DNA of 7,052 nucleotides from JACTUA01 sp035506435 (lineage in GTDB: Archaea > Halobacteriota > Methanomicrobia > Methanomicrobiales > JACTUA01): the NCBI GenBank assembly GCA_035506435.1, contig DATJPK010000039.1, positions 1 to 7,052 of the forward strand. Direction: 5' to 3'. Positions 1 to 6,850 of this stretch are shown here, piece by piece (positions within the stretch are counted from its first letter, which is position 1; each line of letters begins with the position of its first letter). The position numbers and the translations under genes are program-made. A model generated the notes under the pieces. It did no database searches, was not told the origin of the DNA, and saw nothing but the letters and a program-made list of their open reading frames with translations.

Positions 1-2817
1 CGCATCGTCCAGCAGGCCGATGACTCCGCTGAAGTTGTCCCGGATAATCCCTGAGATCCTGACCGCGATATCCACCCTCGGTCGTCCCAGCCTTGAGAGG
101 GGGATCGGGCGGGATCCCTTCACCCTCCCGCCCCCGTCCCACACCGGCTCTACCCCGAGGAGGGCGAACATCTGGGCGAGTCCCTCGCCATCTGCGGATA
201 CGAGATCACTCGCCATCCAGTAGAAGGCCGCCGTCTCCGGCCCGCTCCCGTGATCATCGCGGTACCGGGCGATGAGCCGATCCGCGAGCCGCTGCCCAAC
301 CCGCCATGCTGCCTTCGTGGGCACCCGGGCGGGATCCAGGGAGTGGAGGTTCCGGCCGGTCGGGAGGACACCGTCCCCTCCCCGGGTGAGGAGACCTGCA
401 GGCCCCGGTGGGACAAAGGCCCCTCCGGCGGCATGGAGGAAGGCGTCCATCTCCCGGGAGGCCCGGATCCGCCCGGCGAGGTCCCGGACCCTGGCCCTGA
501 GGTTCTCCGGAACATCTGCTCCTGTACCGTCGAGAACGGCCCGGATCAATTCCCTCCCGGCACCATCCACATCCTCCATGAGGGCAGAGTGGGACTGCCC
601 CCGGTCCGCTGAGAACCCACCGGGATCCGCGAGAAGGGCGTCCAGGTCAAGCCCCATGCGGGCTGCCGCAACACGGCGGACGGACCCTTCATCCTCGTCG
701 AACCTGAGGATCTCGTACACCATCTTCTCGAGATCCTCCCCCTCCGGCACGTCCCCGAAGACATGGAGCCCGAGGGAGACCCGGGTCGAGCGGACGAGGG
801 CGAGGGCCTCGTGGGCCGTCCTCACCACCTGGTCCAGGGGTGAATTATGGGAGAGCTCCGCGGCCGCGTGGAGGTTCGCCTTCACCATCCCGTCCCGTAT
901 CAGGTGGGCGAGAGCATGGGCCCGGGCAGGGTCATGGCGGGCGGTCTCGTACTGGGTGAGGAGCTCCTCCAGCTCGGCGAGCTCCCCGTACAGGAGGGCG
1001 CCGGCCATGACCGGTGGCATGTGCCCGACGAGGGTAGCACACCCCCGCCGCTTCGCCACCGTCGCCTCGGCCGGGTTGTCGGCGCTGTAGAGGTAGAGGT
1101 GCGGGAGAGTCCCGACGGCGATGTCCGGGTAGCAGTCGGGGGAGAGGCCGGCGCCCTTCCCGGGCAGGAACTCCATGGACCCGTGGGTGCCTACGTGGAT
1201 GAGCAGATCTGCACCGAAGCCCTCCTCCAGCCAGCGGTAGGTCGCCAGGTACTGGTGCGTCGGAGGGATCGAGGGGTCGTGGAGGATCCTGCAGACCTGC
1301 CCGTCGCACCGCGACCCGGCACACCCCCTCTTGGGCTGCAGGCAGACGAGAGCGTTCCCGAAGGAGATGCCGGTCACCAGGATCTCCCCCCCGTGGACCA
1401 TGGCCGTGCCGGGCGGCTCCCCCCAGGCCCGGACCATCTCCTCCTGCACTTTCGGGGAAAGGGTTGCGAACCAGCGGCCGTACTCGCCGCCCGGGATCCG
1501 GGCGATGGCGCCTCCCTTTCCGGCAATATCCGCGGCGGTGGTCCAGCGGAACTCCGAGATTGCCCTCCTCTCGAGCATCAGGTCGACAATTTCCTTTCCT
1601 GAACCCGGGGGATCGACCAGGTACCCCGTTTCCTTCATCCTCCCGAGGACCCGGGCCACGCTCTCGGGAGCGTCCAGGCCGGAGGCCGACCCGATGGAGG
1701 CCTCGAGGCCGCTGCAGGGGCTCGCGTGCAGGATGAAGGCGACACGCCGCTCTGCCACCGGTTTCTCCCCCAGGGAGATCCAGGCCCTGACCCGGGCCGC
1801 CACCCTCCGGCATCTCTCGGGAAGGGGGGCGCGGTCACCGAAGCCGGACCGGGCGGCGCTGCTCGCCCCGGCGAGGACAGGCTCGATCACCCCCTCGCAC
1901 TCGGGAAGCGCAATGGACCACCCCACATCGGCGGAAAGGCCGGTCCCGGCCTCCCATTCGGCGAGGGACTGGTAGAAGGCGATGACCGGGGCAAAGACCG
2001 GGACGTCCAGGGCGCGGAGGATGGCCTCGCTCTCGCCCGTCCCAGCACCCATGAGGAACGAGACCATCTTCACTACTGCCCGGACCCGGGGACGACCTCC
2101 GGCGAGGAAGAACTCCCCGGCCACGTCGGCCATGGATCGGGATCCGATTGCATCGTCACGGACGGCGTAGGTAAAGACCGGGAGGACTCCGAGCCCCTCG
2201 GACTCCAGGGCCCGTATCATGGCGTCCTCGATACCGGTCTTTCCGGTCACCCAGGCAGTCCGGGAGATGAGGAGGCCGACCAGGGGCCGGTCCCGTCTCT
2301 CGTACCATGCCAGGTATTCATCGGCGGTCTGGAAAGGGGCGTGACTGTCCGGGTGGTGGATCCCCTGCCAGGGCACCGGGGCCGGTTGAGGGACATCCCC
2401 TCTTGCGTCGCCTGCCAGCCCGGTCACCCTCCGGAGGAGTGCCCTCAGGTTGGAGAGCCCGCTGTAGGTGAGATAGGCATAGGCGTCACGCTGCGCCTCC
2501 GGGGGAACGGTGGAGAGGGAGAAGTGGACCGGCTCCGACCCCACGCAGACCACGGGGATCTCCCTGCCCCGGGCCTTCACCACCCCTTCGAGCTCGTCCC
2601 AGAAGGCGTGGGAGGTGCGATGGATGAGGAGGGCGCCGGCAGACCCGATCGCCCGGACCGCGGTTTCGCGGACCTTCTCATCGATATCCATAGCCCGGGC
2701 GCCGAAGCAGGCGAGCGCCACCCCCTCCTCCCGGGCGGCCTCGCGGAGCAGGTCCAGGTAGGCGTCGTAGAGGATCGCGACCACGGGCCCCTTCCCCCGG
2801 TCGAATTCCCCGCTCAT
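1..2817 (-). CDS. cobN: Cobaltochelatase large subunit CobN (3' end outside window)
   Basis: CobN binds the corrin ring (hydrogenobyrinate a,c-diamide in the aerobic pathway) and inserts Co2+ with an ATP-driven AAA+/VWA partner. I translated the minus strand directly; the frame stays open to the window edge for about 939 codons, whereas the family is usually about 1200-1300 residues, so roughly the last quarter is missing. Visible CobN signatures: a Rossmann-like start VVAILYDAYLDLL near residue 11; QPKRGC at 494-499; HDPSIPPTHQYLATYRWLEE just after; the core HVGTHGSMEFLPGK at 541-554; AKRRG at 588-592; GHMPP from 598; GRNLHSLDPARVPTKAAW from 821; and RISGIIRDNFSGVIGLLDDA at the cut end. A Cys set C499-x4-C504-x4-C509 sits just before the core. 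I chose ATG 2817 because the conserved N-terminus follows at once and AGGGTGG precedes it; in-frame ATGs also lie at 2838, 2853, 2871 and 2877. It is divergent from its partner subunit gene. Family identity is firm; cobalt as substrate is by family only. Confidence 0.95.
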   Translation of the reverse strand, partial: MSGEFDRGKGPVVAILYDAYLDLLREAAREEGVALACFGARAMDIDEKVRETAVRAIGSAGALLIHRTSHAFWDELEGVVKARGREIPVVCVGSEPVHFSLSTVPPEAQRDAYAYLTYSGLSNLRALLRRVTGLAGDARGDVPQPAPVPWQGIHHPDSHAPFQTADEYLAWYERRDRPLVGLLISRTAWVTGKTGIEDAMIRALESEGLGVLPVFTYAVRDDAIGSRSMADVAGEFFLAGGRPRVRAVVKMVSFLMGAGTGESEAILRALDVPVFAPVIAFYQSLAEWEAGTGLSADVGWSIALPECEGVIEPVLAGASSAARSGFGDRAPLPERCRRVAARVRAWISLGEKPVAERRVAFILHASPCSGLEASIGSASGLDAPESVARVLGRMKETGYLVDPPGSGKEIVDLMLERRAISEFRWTTAADIAGKGGAIARIPGGEYGRWFATLSPKVQEEMVRAWGEPPGTAMVHGGEILVTGISFGNALVCLQPKRGCAGSRCDGQVCRILHDPSIPPTHQYLATYRWLEEGFGADLLIHVGTHGSMEFLPGKGAGLSPDCYPDIAVGTLPHLYLYSADNPAEATVAKRRGCATLVGHMPPVMAGALLYGELAELEELLTQYETARHDPARAHALAHLIRDGMVKANLHAAAELSHNSPLDQVVRTAHEALALVRSTRVSLGLHVFGDVPEGEDLEKMVYEILRFDEDEGSVRRVAAARMGLDLDALLADPGGFSADRGQSHSALMEDVDGAGRELIRAVLDGTGADVPENLRARVRDLAGRIRASREMDAFLHAAGGAFVPPGPAGLLTRGGDGVLPTGRNLHSLDPARVPTKAAWRVGQRLADRLIARYRDDHGSGPETAAFYWMASDLVSADGEGLAQMFALLGVEPVWDGGGRVKGSRPIPLSRLGRPRVDIAVRISGIIRDNFSGVIGLLDDA

Positions 2818-2950
2818 GCCCACCCTGCCGTCTCCCATGGTACCGATCTGCATGGCGTTGCCATTATTCATAAACATATTCAAAATAGTGTTACTTTATA
2901 TCATTCTTAGAAGAATCGTAATACCAGATCATACTAAAGACGAGGTCCTG
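2818..2950. promoter_or_regulatory. Divergent intergenic control region (cobN / chelatase operon)
   Basis: AT-rich gap in otherwise GC-rich DNA, between divergent genes. TTTATATC (2895-2902) is a good archaeal TATA box for the rightward operon and would place transcription start near 2922-2928. Read on the other strand the same bases give ATATAAAG, which would start leftward cobN transcription near 2870-2875, at or just past the most upstream in-frame cobN ATGs (2877, 2871). The leftward transcript could therefore be leaderless from 2871, or carry a short leader if 2838 or 2817 is used. The element is flanked by GTGTTAC (2888-2894) and GTAATAC (2918-2924), which are inverted copies of one half-site, with a palindrome between them. 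One TATA element serving both directions is inference from sequence; no other equally good box is visible here. Confidence 0.55.
2903..2916. repeat. 14-bp palindrome, candidate operator
   Basis: ATTCTT-AG-AAGAAT is a perfect 6-bp inverted repeat with a 2-base centre. It abuts the TATA element at 2895-2902 and lies where a bound repressor could block transcription in both directions. It could also be chance, since short AT-rich palindromes are common in such gaps. Confidence 0.4.
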
Positions 2951-2995
2951 ATGCCGGCTCCAACCCAGCCCCCGGCGGGAGGCTCCTGCCCGTGA
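2951..2995 (+). CDS. Possible 14-codon leader ORF ahead of the chelatase gene
   Basis: ATG at 2951 is preceded by GAGGT (2942-2946) with 4-base spacing and encodes MPAPTQPPAGGSCP before TGA at 2993-2995. That stop overlaps the GTG start of the chelatase gene as GTGA, the same style of junction seen twice further down the operon. It is too short for homology, and the Pro/Ala/Gly content is not diagnostic. It could be a translated upstream ORF that couples translation into the main gene, a chance reading, or the true N-terminus of the chelatase split by a sequence error. The AT-rich promoter ends just before its ribosome site, so it would lie inside the transcript. Confidence 0.3.
   Translation: MPAPTQPPAGGSCP
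2977..2982 (+). promoter_or_regulatory. Ribosome binding site for the chelatase motor gene
   Basis: GGGAGG lies 9 bases before GTG 2992 and decides that start. No ATG, GTG or TTG occurs in frame upstream before the TAA at 2935-2937, so GTG 2992 is the only reasonable start for this reading frame. The site is inside the candidate leader ORF, so ribosomes translating that ORF would pass over it. Confidence 0.7.
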
Positions 2996-4929
2996 CCCTT
3001 TTCCGCCGGGTCTACCCCTTCTCCGCCATCGTGGGACAGGAGCGGATGAAGGAGGCTCTGGTCCTGAACGCCGTGAACCCCCGGATCGGCGGCGTGCTCG
3101 TCTGCGGCGAGAAAGGTACCGCCAAGTCCACCGCCGCACGAGCTCTCGCCGCCCTCCTCCCGACCCAGCGGGTGGCGGAGGGGTGTCCCTTTGGCTGCGA
3201 CCCGGACAACCCGGTGGAACAGTGCGGCAGTTGCAGGGAGAAGGGGGGGGACCTTGCCGCAGCCGTGGCGCCCATCAGGATCGTGGAGCTCCCCGTGAGC
3301 GCCACCGAGGACAAGGTGGTGGGGAGCCTGGACATCGGGCATGCCCTGAAATCCGGTGAACGATCCTTTGAGCCGGGGATTCTCGCGAGGGCAAACCGAA
3401 ACCTCCTCTACGTCGACGAGGTGAACCTGCTCAATGATCACATCGTTGACGTACTGCTCGATGTTGCGGCGATGGGCGTGAACATCGTGGAGAGGGAAGG
3501 GGTCTCGTTCAGCCATCCGGCATCCTTTATCCTCGTGGGGACCATGAACCCGGAGGAGGGGGAACTCCGACCGCAGCTCCTGGACCGGTTCGGGCTCTCG
3601 GTCAGGATCGAGGGGATACAGGACCCGTCCCTCCGGAGGGAGGTGGTCGAGCGCCGGATCCTCTACGAGCGGGACCCCGACGGGTTCTGTTCCCGGTGGG
3701 AGGATGAGGACCGGGCCCTTGCAGGGCGGATCCGGAAGGCACGGGAGATCCTCCCCCGGGTGGCCTGCCCGGGAGATATGGTGGACCTCGCCGTGCAGAT
3801 CTGCCTCGCCGCGGGAGTTGACGGGCACCGGGCCGACATCACCATCCTGAAGACCGCGGCGACCCTCGCCGCCCTCGACGGGAGAGAGGAGGTGACCCCG
3901 GAAGATATCCGGGAGGCGGCACTCCTTGTCCTGCCCCACCGGGTCCGGAGGACACCCCTCACCGGGAAGCCCCCCTCGGACCGGGATCTCGGGGAGATCG
4001 TCAGGAATCCAACGCCCCGGGAGGAGCCGGGGGATGCCCGCGAGGCCCGTGACCGGCCCTCGGGAGGTATTCCCGATGCTTCGGGCAGGATCCGCTCTCC
4101 GCCCGGGGATCCTTTCGGGATCCGGCACGGGACCCTCGACCCGCCCCGTGAGCGGGACGAGCGGACCCGGGAGAGGGGGGGACGGCGATCCGTGACCCTT
4201 GCCCGTGACGGGAGGTACGTCTCCTCCCGCATCCCGGAGGAGAAGGTGCAGGACCTCGCCGTGGATGCAACCCTCAGGGCTGCAGCCCCTCACCAGAAGG
4301 AGCGGGGCGGGGGTGGCCGGATCCGGATAACCCCGGATGACCTCCGGGAGAAGGTCAGGGAGCGGAAGACCGGGACCACCATCCTCTTCCTCGTGGACGC
4401 GAGCGGGTCCATGGGGGTACAGGGGCGGATGTCGGCGGTGAAGGGGGCCGTCCTCTCCCTCCTCTCCGAGGCGTACCAGCGGCGGGACCGGGTCGGGATG
4501 GTCGCCTTCCAGGGCGACGGAGCCCGGCTCGTGCTCCCGCCCACGGGTTCCGTGGAGCTCGCCCGGGAGCGGCTGGAGGAGATCCCCACGGGAGGAAAGA
4601 CCCCCCTTGCCGGCGGTCTTGCCATGGCCCGGGAGGTGCTCGCCCGGGAGGCCCGGGCAAGGCGCGATACCCTCCCTCTCCTCGTCCTCCTCTCGGACGG
4701 GAGGGCCAACGTCGCCCTCTCGGGCGGGCTGCCCCTGGATGAGGCCCTTTCCGCGGCTTCCCGGATCCGGGCAGAAGGGATCCCGTCCATCGTCGTCGAT
4801 ACCGACTCGGGCCTGGTCCGGCTCGGCCATGGCCAGGCCCTCGCCGGGGCGCTCGGCGGCAGGCACCTCCGGCTCGAGGAGATCCGGGCCGACAGCCTCC
4901 TCTCCGCGCTCCGGGGGACCGGAATGTGA
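2992..4929 (+). CDS. Fused ChlI/ChlD-type AAA+/VWA chelatase subunit
   Basis: 645-residue ATPase motor partner of CobN, playing the CobS/CobT or ChlI/ChlD role: ATP hydrolysis remodels the CobN complex to drive metal insertion. The N-terminal AAA+ domain (about 8-320) has YPFSAIVGQERM, Walker A GEKGTAKST (39-47), the ChlI-like stretch RSFEPGILARANRNLLYVDEVNLL split around Walker B (VDE 141-143), the sensor-1 region GTMNPEEGELRPQLLDRFGL (183-202) and a C-terminal lid. Four cysteines sit after Walker A: C65-x3-C69-x8-C78-x2-C81. A linker (about 325-455) is rich in Arg, Pro, Gly and Asp. The VWA domain (about 460-645) has an intact MIDAS: DASGSM (469-474), TGGKTPLAGG with T537, and LLSDGR with D569. 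Start is GTG with SD GGGAGG. It ends in a 4-base overlap with the permease gene. It could instead be labelled magnesium chelatase; divergence from cobN favours a CobN partner. Cobalt specificity is inferred. Confidence 0.93.
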   Translation: MTLFRRVYPFSAIVGQERMKEALVLNAVNPRIGGVLVCGEKGTAKSTAARALAALLPTQRVAEGCPFGCDPDNPVEQCGSCREKGGDLAAAVAPIRIVELPVSATEDKVVGSLDIGHALKSGERSFEPGILARANRNLLYVDEVNLLNDHIVDVLLDVAAMGVNIVEREGVSFSHPASFILVGTMNPEEGELRPQLLDRFGLSVRIEGIQDPSLRREVVERRILYERDPDGFCSRWEDEDRALAGRIRKAREILPRVACPGDMVDLAVQICLAAGVDGHRADITILKTAATLAALDGREEVTPEDIREAALLVLPHRVRRTPLTGKPPSDRDLGEIVRNPTPREEPGDAREARDRPSGGIPDASGRIRSPPGDPFGIRHGTLDPPRERDERTRERGGRRSVTLARDGRYVSSRIPEEKVQDLAVDATLRAAAPHQKERGGGGRIRITPDDLREKVRERKTGTTILFLVDASGSMGVQGRMSAVKGAVLSLLSEAYQRRDRVGMVAFQGDGARLVLPPTGSVELARERLEEIPTGGKTPLAGGLAMAREVLAREARARRDTLPLLVLLSDGRANVALSGGLPLDEALSAASRIRAEGIPSIVVDTDSGLVRLGHGQALAGALGGRHLRLEEIRADSLLSALRGTGM

Positions 4930-6014
4930 CAGCGGAGAACCCGGACGCAGCCTCCCTCTATGGTGCGACCCGGGCCCGGGGCCTCCTCGTCATCGGGTTC
5001 CTCGTCCTCCTCCTCGTCGTCGCCTGCATTGCAGGGCTCGCGAGCGGTTCCGCGGAGGTAAGCGTCCCCCAGGCCCTCGCGGCAGTGGGCCATGGCATCC
5101 TCCCGGGCCTGGTCCCGGAACCAGGGGGACAGCTCATCCAGGCCGTGGTGATGGATATCCGCCTCCCCAGGATCCTCCTCGCCGCCATCACCGGCTTTGC
5201 CCTTGCCTGCGCCGGGACCGTGATGCAGGGCCTCCTCCGGAACCCCCTCGTCTCCCCCTTCACCCTGGGCCTCTCCTCCGCCGCCTCCTTCGGGGCCGCG
5301 GTGGCCATCGTGCTCCTGCCGGCGGGCCTCGCCGTCCCGTTCCTCGGGAGCGGGGCCGCCATCGCCCTCGCCGCCTTCCTCGCCGGCTGGCTCTCCATGC
5401 TCCTCGTCATCGGCATAGCCCGGCACGCGACCACGGGAGATGCCACGCTTATCCTCGCCGGGGTGGTCATCGGCTACCTCTTCCAGGCCGGCGTGCTCCT
5501 CATGAAGTACCTGACCGACAACGACCGGCTCCGGGATATCGTCGTCTGGCTCATGGGAGGCATGTGGGGGGCCAGCTGGGGTGCGGTCGCCATCGTCCTC
5601 CCGGTATCGGCCGTCTGTTTCCTGCTCCTCCTCTCCCGGGCCTGGGACCTCAACACCCTCTCTGCCGGGGACGATGTCGCCCGGGCAATGGGGATACCCG
5701 TGAACCGGTTCAGGACCACGGGCCTCCTCCTCTCGACCCTCGCGGCGAGCTGCTGCCTTGCCTTCACCGGGGTCATAGGGTTCATCGGCCTCATGGCGCC
5801 CCACATCTGCCGAATTTTCGTTGGCGGTGACCACCGGTACCTGATCCCTGCCGCGTCCCTCATGGGCGCGGTCATCCTCCTCGTCTCGGATACCCTCGCC
5901 CGGACCGTAATGAGCCCCGTTGAGATCCCGGTCGGGGTCCTCATGTACATCATCGGAGGAATCTTCTTCATCTTCCTGATCCTGCAGGGGGGAGGCCGGC
6001 ACCTCTCGTCATGA
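4926..6014 (+). CDS. BtuC/FecCD-family ABC transporter permease
   Basis: 362-residue polytopic membrane protein of the type that forms the channel for cobalamin, heme, siderophore or other metal-chelate import, normally as a homodimer with two ATPases and a binding protein. Family signatures are clear: DIRLPRILLAAITG (77-90), CAGTVMQGLLRNPLVSPFTLG (95-115 region), then FIGLMAPHICRIFVGGDHR (286-304), SDTLAR (321-326) and EIPVGVLMYIIGGIFFIFLI (333-352). About nine or ten hydrophobic helices are visible, the first at about 19-40, and the length is normal for the family. Start is GTG, whose bases overlap the TGA of the chelatase gene (GTGA), indicating coupled translation; only a weak G-run (4913-4917) precedes it. 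The substrate cannot be read from sequence; the chelatase neighbours suggest a corrinoid or cobalt/metal chelate, but iron-siderophore import remains possible. Confidence 0.93.
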   Translation: MTAENPDAASLYGATRARGLLVIGFLVLLLVVACIAGLASGSAEVSVPQALAAVGHGILPGLVPEPGGQLIQAVVMDIRLPRILLAAITGFALACAGTVMQGLLRNPLVSPFTLGLSSAASFGAAVAIVLLPAGLAVPFLGSGAAIALAAFLAGWLSMLLVIGIARHATTGDATLILAGVVIGYLFQAGVLLMKYLTDNDRLRDIVVWLMGGMWGASWGAVAIVLPVSAVCFLLLLSRAWDLNTLSAGDDVARAMGIPVNRFRTTGLLLSTLAASCCLAFTGVIGFIGLMAPHICRIFVGGDHRYLIPAASLMGAVILLVSDTLARTVMSPVEIPVGVLMYIIGGIFFIFLILQGGGRHLSS

Positions 6015-6808
6015 GGCCGGGCACCATGGAGATCATCGCCAAAGGACTGGGACTGGATTATGGGTCCGTTCGGGCCCTCTCGGAGGTGTCTCTCACCCTC
6101 CCGCCGGGTGAGGTGCTCGGGGTCCTCGGCCCGAATGGCTCGGGGAAGTCCACGCTCCTGAAGGTCCTCGCAGGGATCCTCAGGCCGACGGAAGGATCGG
6201 TGACCTGTGGGGGAAGGCCGCGAGAGACCTGGGAAACCCGGGACCTCGCCCGGCGGATAGCATACCTTCCCCAGGCCCTCACGCCGTCCCGGATCACGGT
6301 GCTTGAGACTGTCCTCCTTGGCCGGCGCCCCTTCATCAGCTGGGGGGTCGGCCGGGATGATCTCGCCGCGGTCGACCGGGCCCTCGATGCGGTCGGGATC
6401 CGGCACCTCGCCTCTCGTTCATTGTACGCGGTCAGCGGCGGGGAGCGGCAGAAGGCCTTCCTCGCCCGGGCCCTCGCCCAGGACCCGGAGGTCTTCCTCC
6501 TCGACGAGCCCACGAGCGCCCTCGACATCCGGCACCAGCTGGAGGTGCTCGGTATCCTGAGGCGTCATACCCGTCACCATGGCTCCTCAGCTGCCGTGGC
6601 CATCCATGACCTGAACCTTGCCGCCCGGTTCGCGGACCGGGTCCTCCTCCTTGCGGGGGGTGTCCCCGCAGGATGCGGGGCACCGTGGGAGGTGCTCACC
6701 CCGGTTCGGGTCGGGCAGGTCTTCGGGGTGGAGGTGGAGATCCTGCCCGGATCCCGGGGCCGGTACCTGGCGGCTTTCGCCCCGAAGGTCGAACCGGGGC
6801 AGGAATGA
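6011..6808 (+). CDS. ABC transporter ATP-binding protein (BtuD/FecE-like)
   Basis: 265-residue cytoplasmic ATPase energising the preceding permease. All motifs are present: Walker A GPNGSGKST (40-48), Q-loop Q88 in AYLPQAL, signature VSGGERQ (141-147, V replacing the usual L), Walker B with D-loop VFLLDEPTSALD (161-172), and H-loop H199 in AIHDLNLAARFADRV. This pattern and the length match FecE/BtuD-type metal-chelate importers. ATG 6011 overlaps the permease stop as ATGA; a second in-frame ATG at 6026 has GAGG (6014-6017) eight bases before it and would give MEIIAKGLGLDYG, so either start is possible. It is the last gene of the overlapped operon: no binding-protein gene follows directly, and an AT-rich gap comes next. 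Confidence 0.95.
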   Translation: MRPGTMEIIAKGLGLDYGSVRALSEVSLTLPPGEVLGVLGPNGSGKSTLLKVLAGILRPTEGSVTCGGRPRETWETRDLARRIAYLPQALTPSRITVLETVLLGRRPFISWGVGRDDLAAVDRALDAVGIRHLASRSLYAVSGGERQKAFLARALAQDPEVFLLDEPTSALDIRHQLEVLGILRRHTRHHGSSAAVAIHDLNLAARFADRVLLLAGGVPAGCGAPWEVLTPVRVGQVFGVEVEILPGSRGRYLAAFAPKVEPGQE

Positions 6809-6810
6809 AG

Positions 6811-6850
6811 AGATCTGGCAGTAGCCATCTATGGATACAATATCTTTGTT
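6811..6850 (+). terminator. Weak hairpin plus T-rich stretch after the operon
   Basis: Two bases past the ATPase stop, AGAT-CT-GGC-AGTA-GCC-ATCT (6811-6830) can form a short stem with a 2-base bulge, followed by the T-rich TATCTTTGTT (6841-6850). Archaeal termination depends mainly on U-rich tracts, so this is a plausible operon end, but the stem is short and the T run is interrupted. Confidence 0.3.

Noticed and set aside
100..660. Many GGATCC and CCGGG-like words suggesting repeats or restriction-site structure
   Set aside because: They fall at irregular spacing inside coding DNA and are explained by preferred GC-rich codons such as ATC, CGG, CCG and GGG.
932..1813. 293-codon minus-strand ORF within the cobN region
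   Set aside because: It is in a different minus-strand frame from CobN and reads as Arg/Gly/Pro-rich low complexity; the CobN frame passes through the same bases with HVGTHGSMEFLPGK.
1726..2910. 394-codon plus-strand ORF, and other plus-strand ORFs between 20 and 1975
   Set aside because: They lie opposite the continuous CobN frame, which carries the conserved motifs; their composition is Gly/Pro/Arg/Ser-rich, as expected for shadows in high-GC DNA.
2818..2991. tRNA or structured RNA in the divergent gap
   Set aside because: No cloverleaf, TTCGA-type T-loop or extended stem is visible; only the short palindrome and promoter-like elements.
2929..4866. 645-codon minus-strand ORF opposite the chelatase motor gene, equal in length to the sense ORF
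   Set aside because: It is a GC-rich antisense shadow: low-complexity Gly/Pro/Glu/Arg composition, no recognisable motifs, and the sense strand has intact AAA+ and VWA motifs. The equal length is coincidence.
4290..6002. 570-codon minus-strand ORF opposite the permease gene
   Set aside because: Antisense to a clear FecCD permease; the product is an Asp/Glu/Gly/Arg-rich low-complexity string with no domain.
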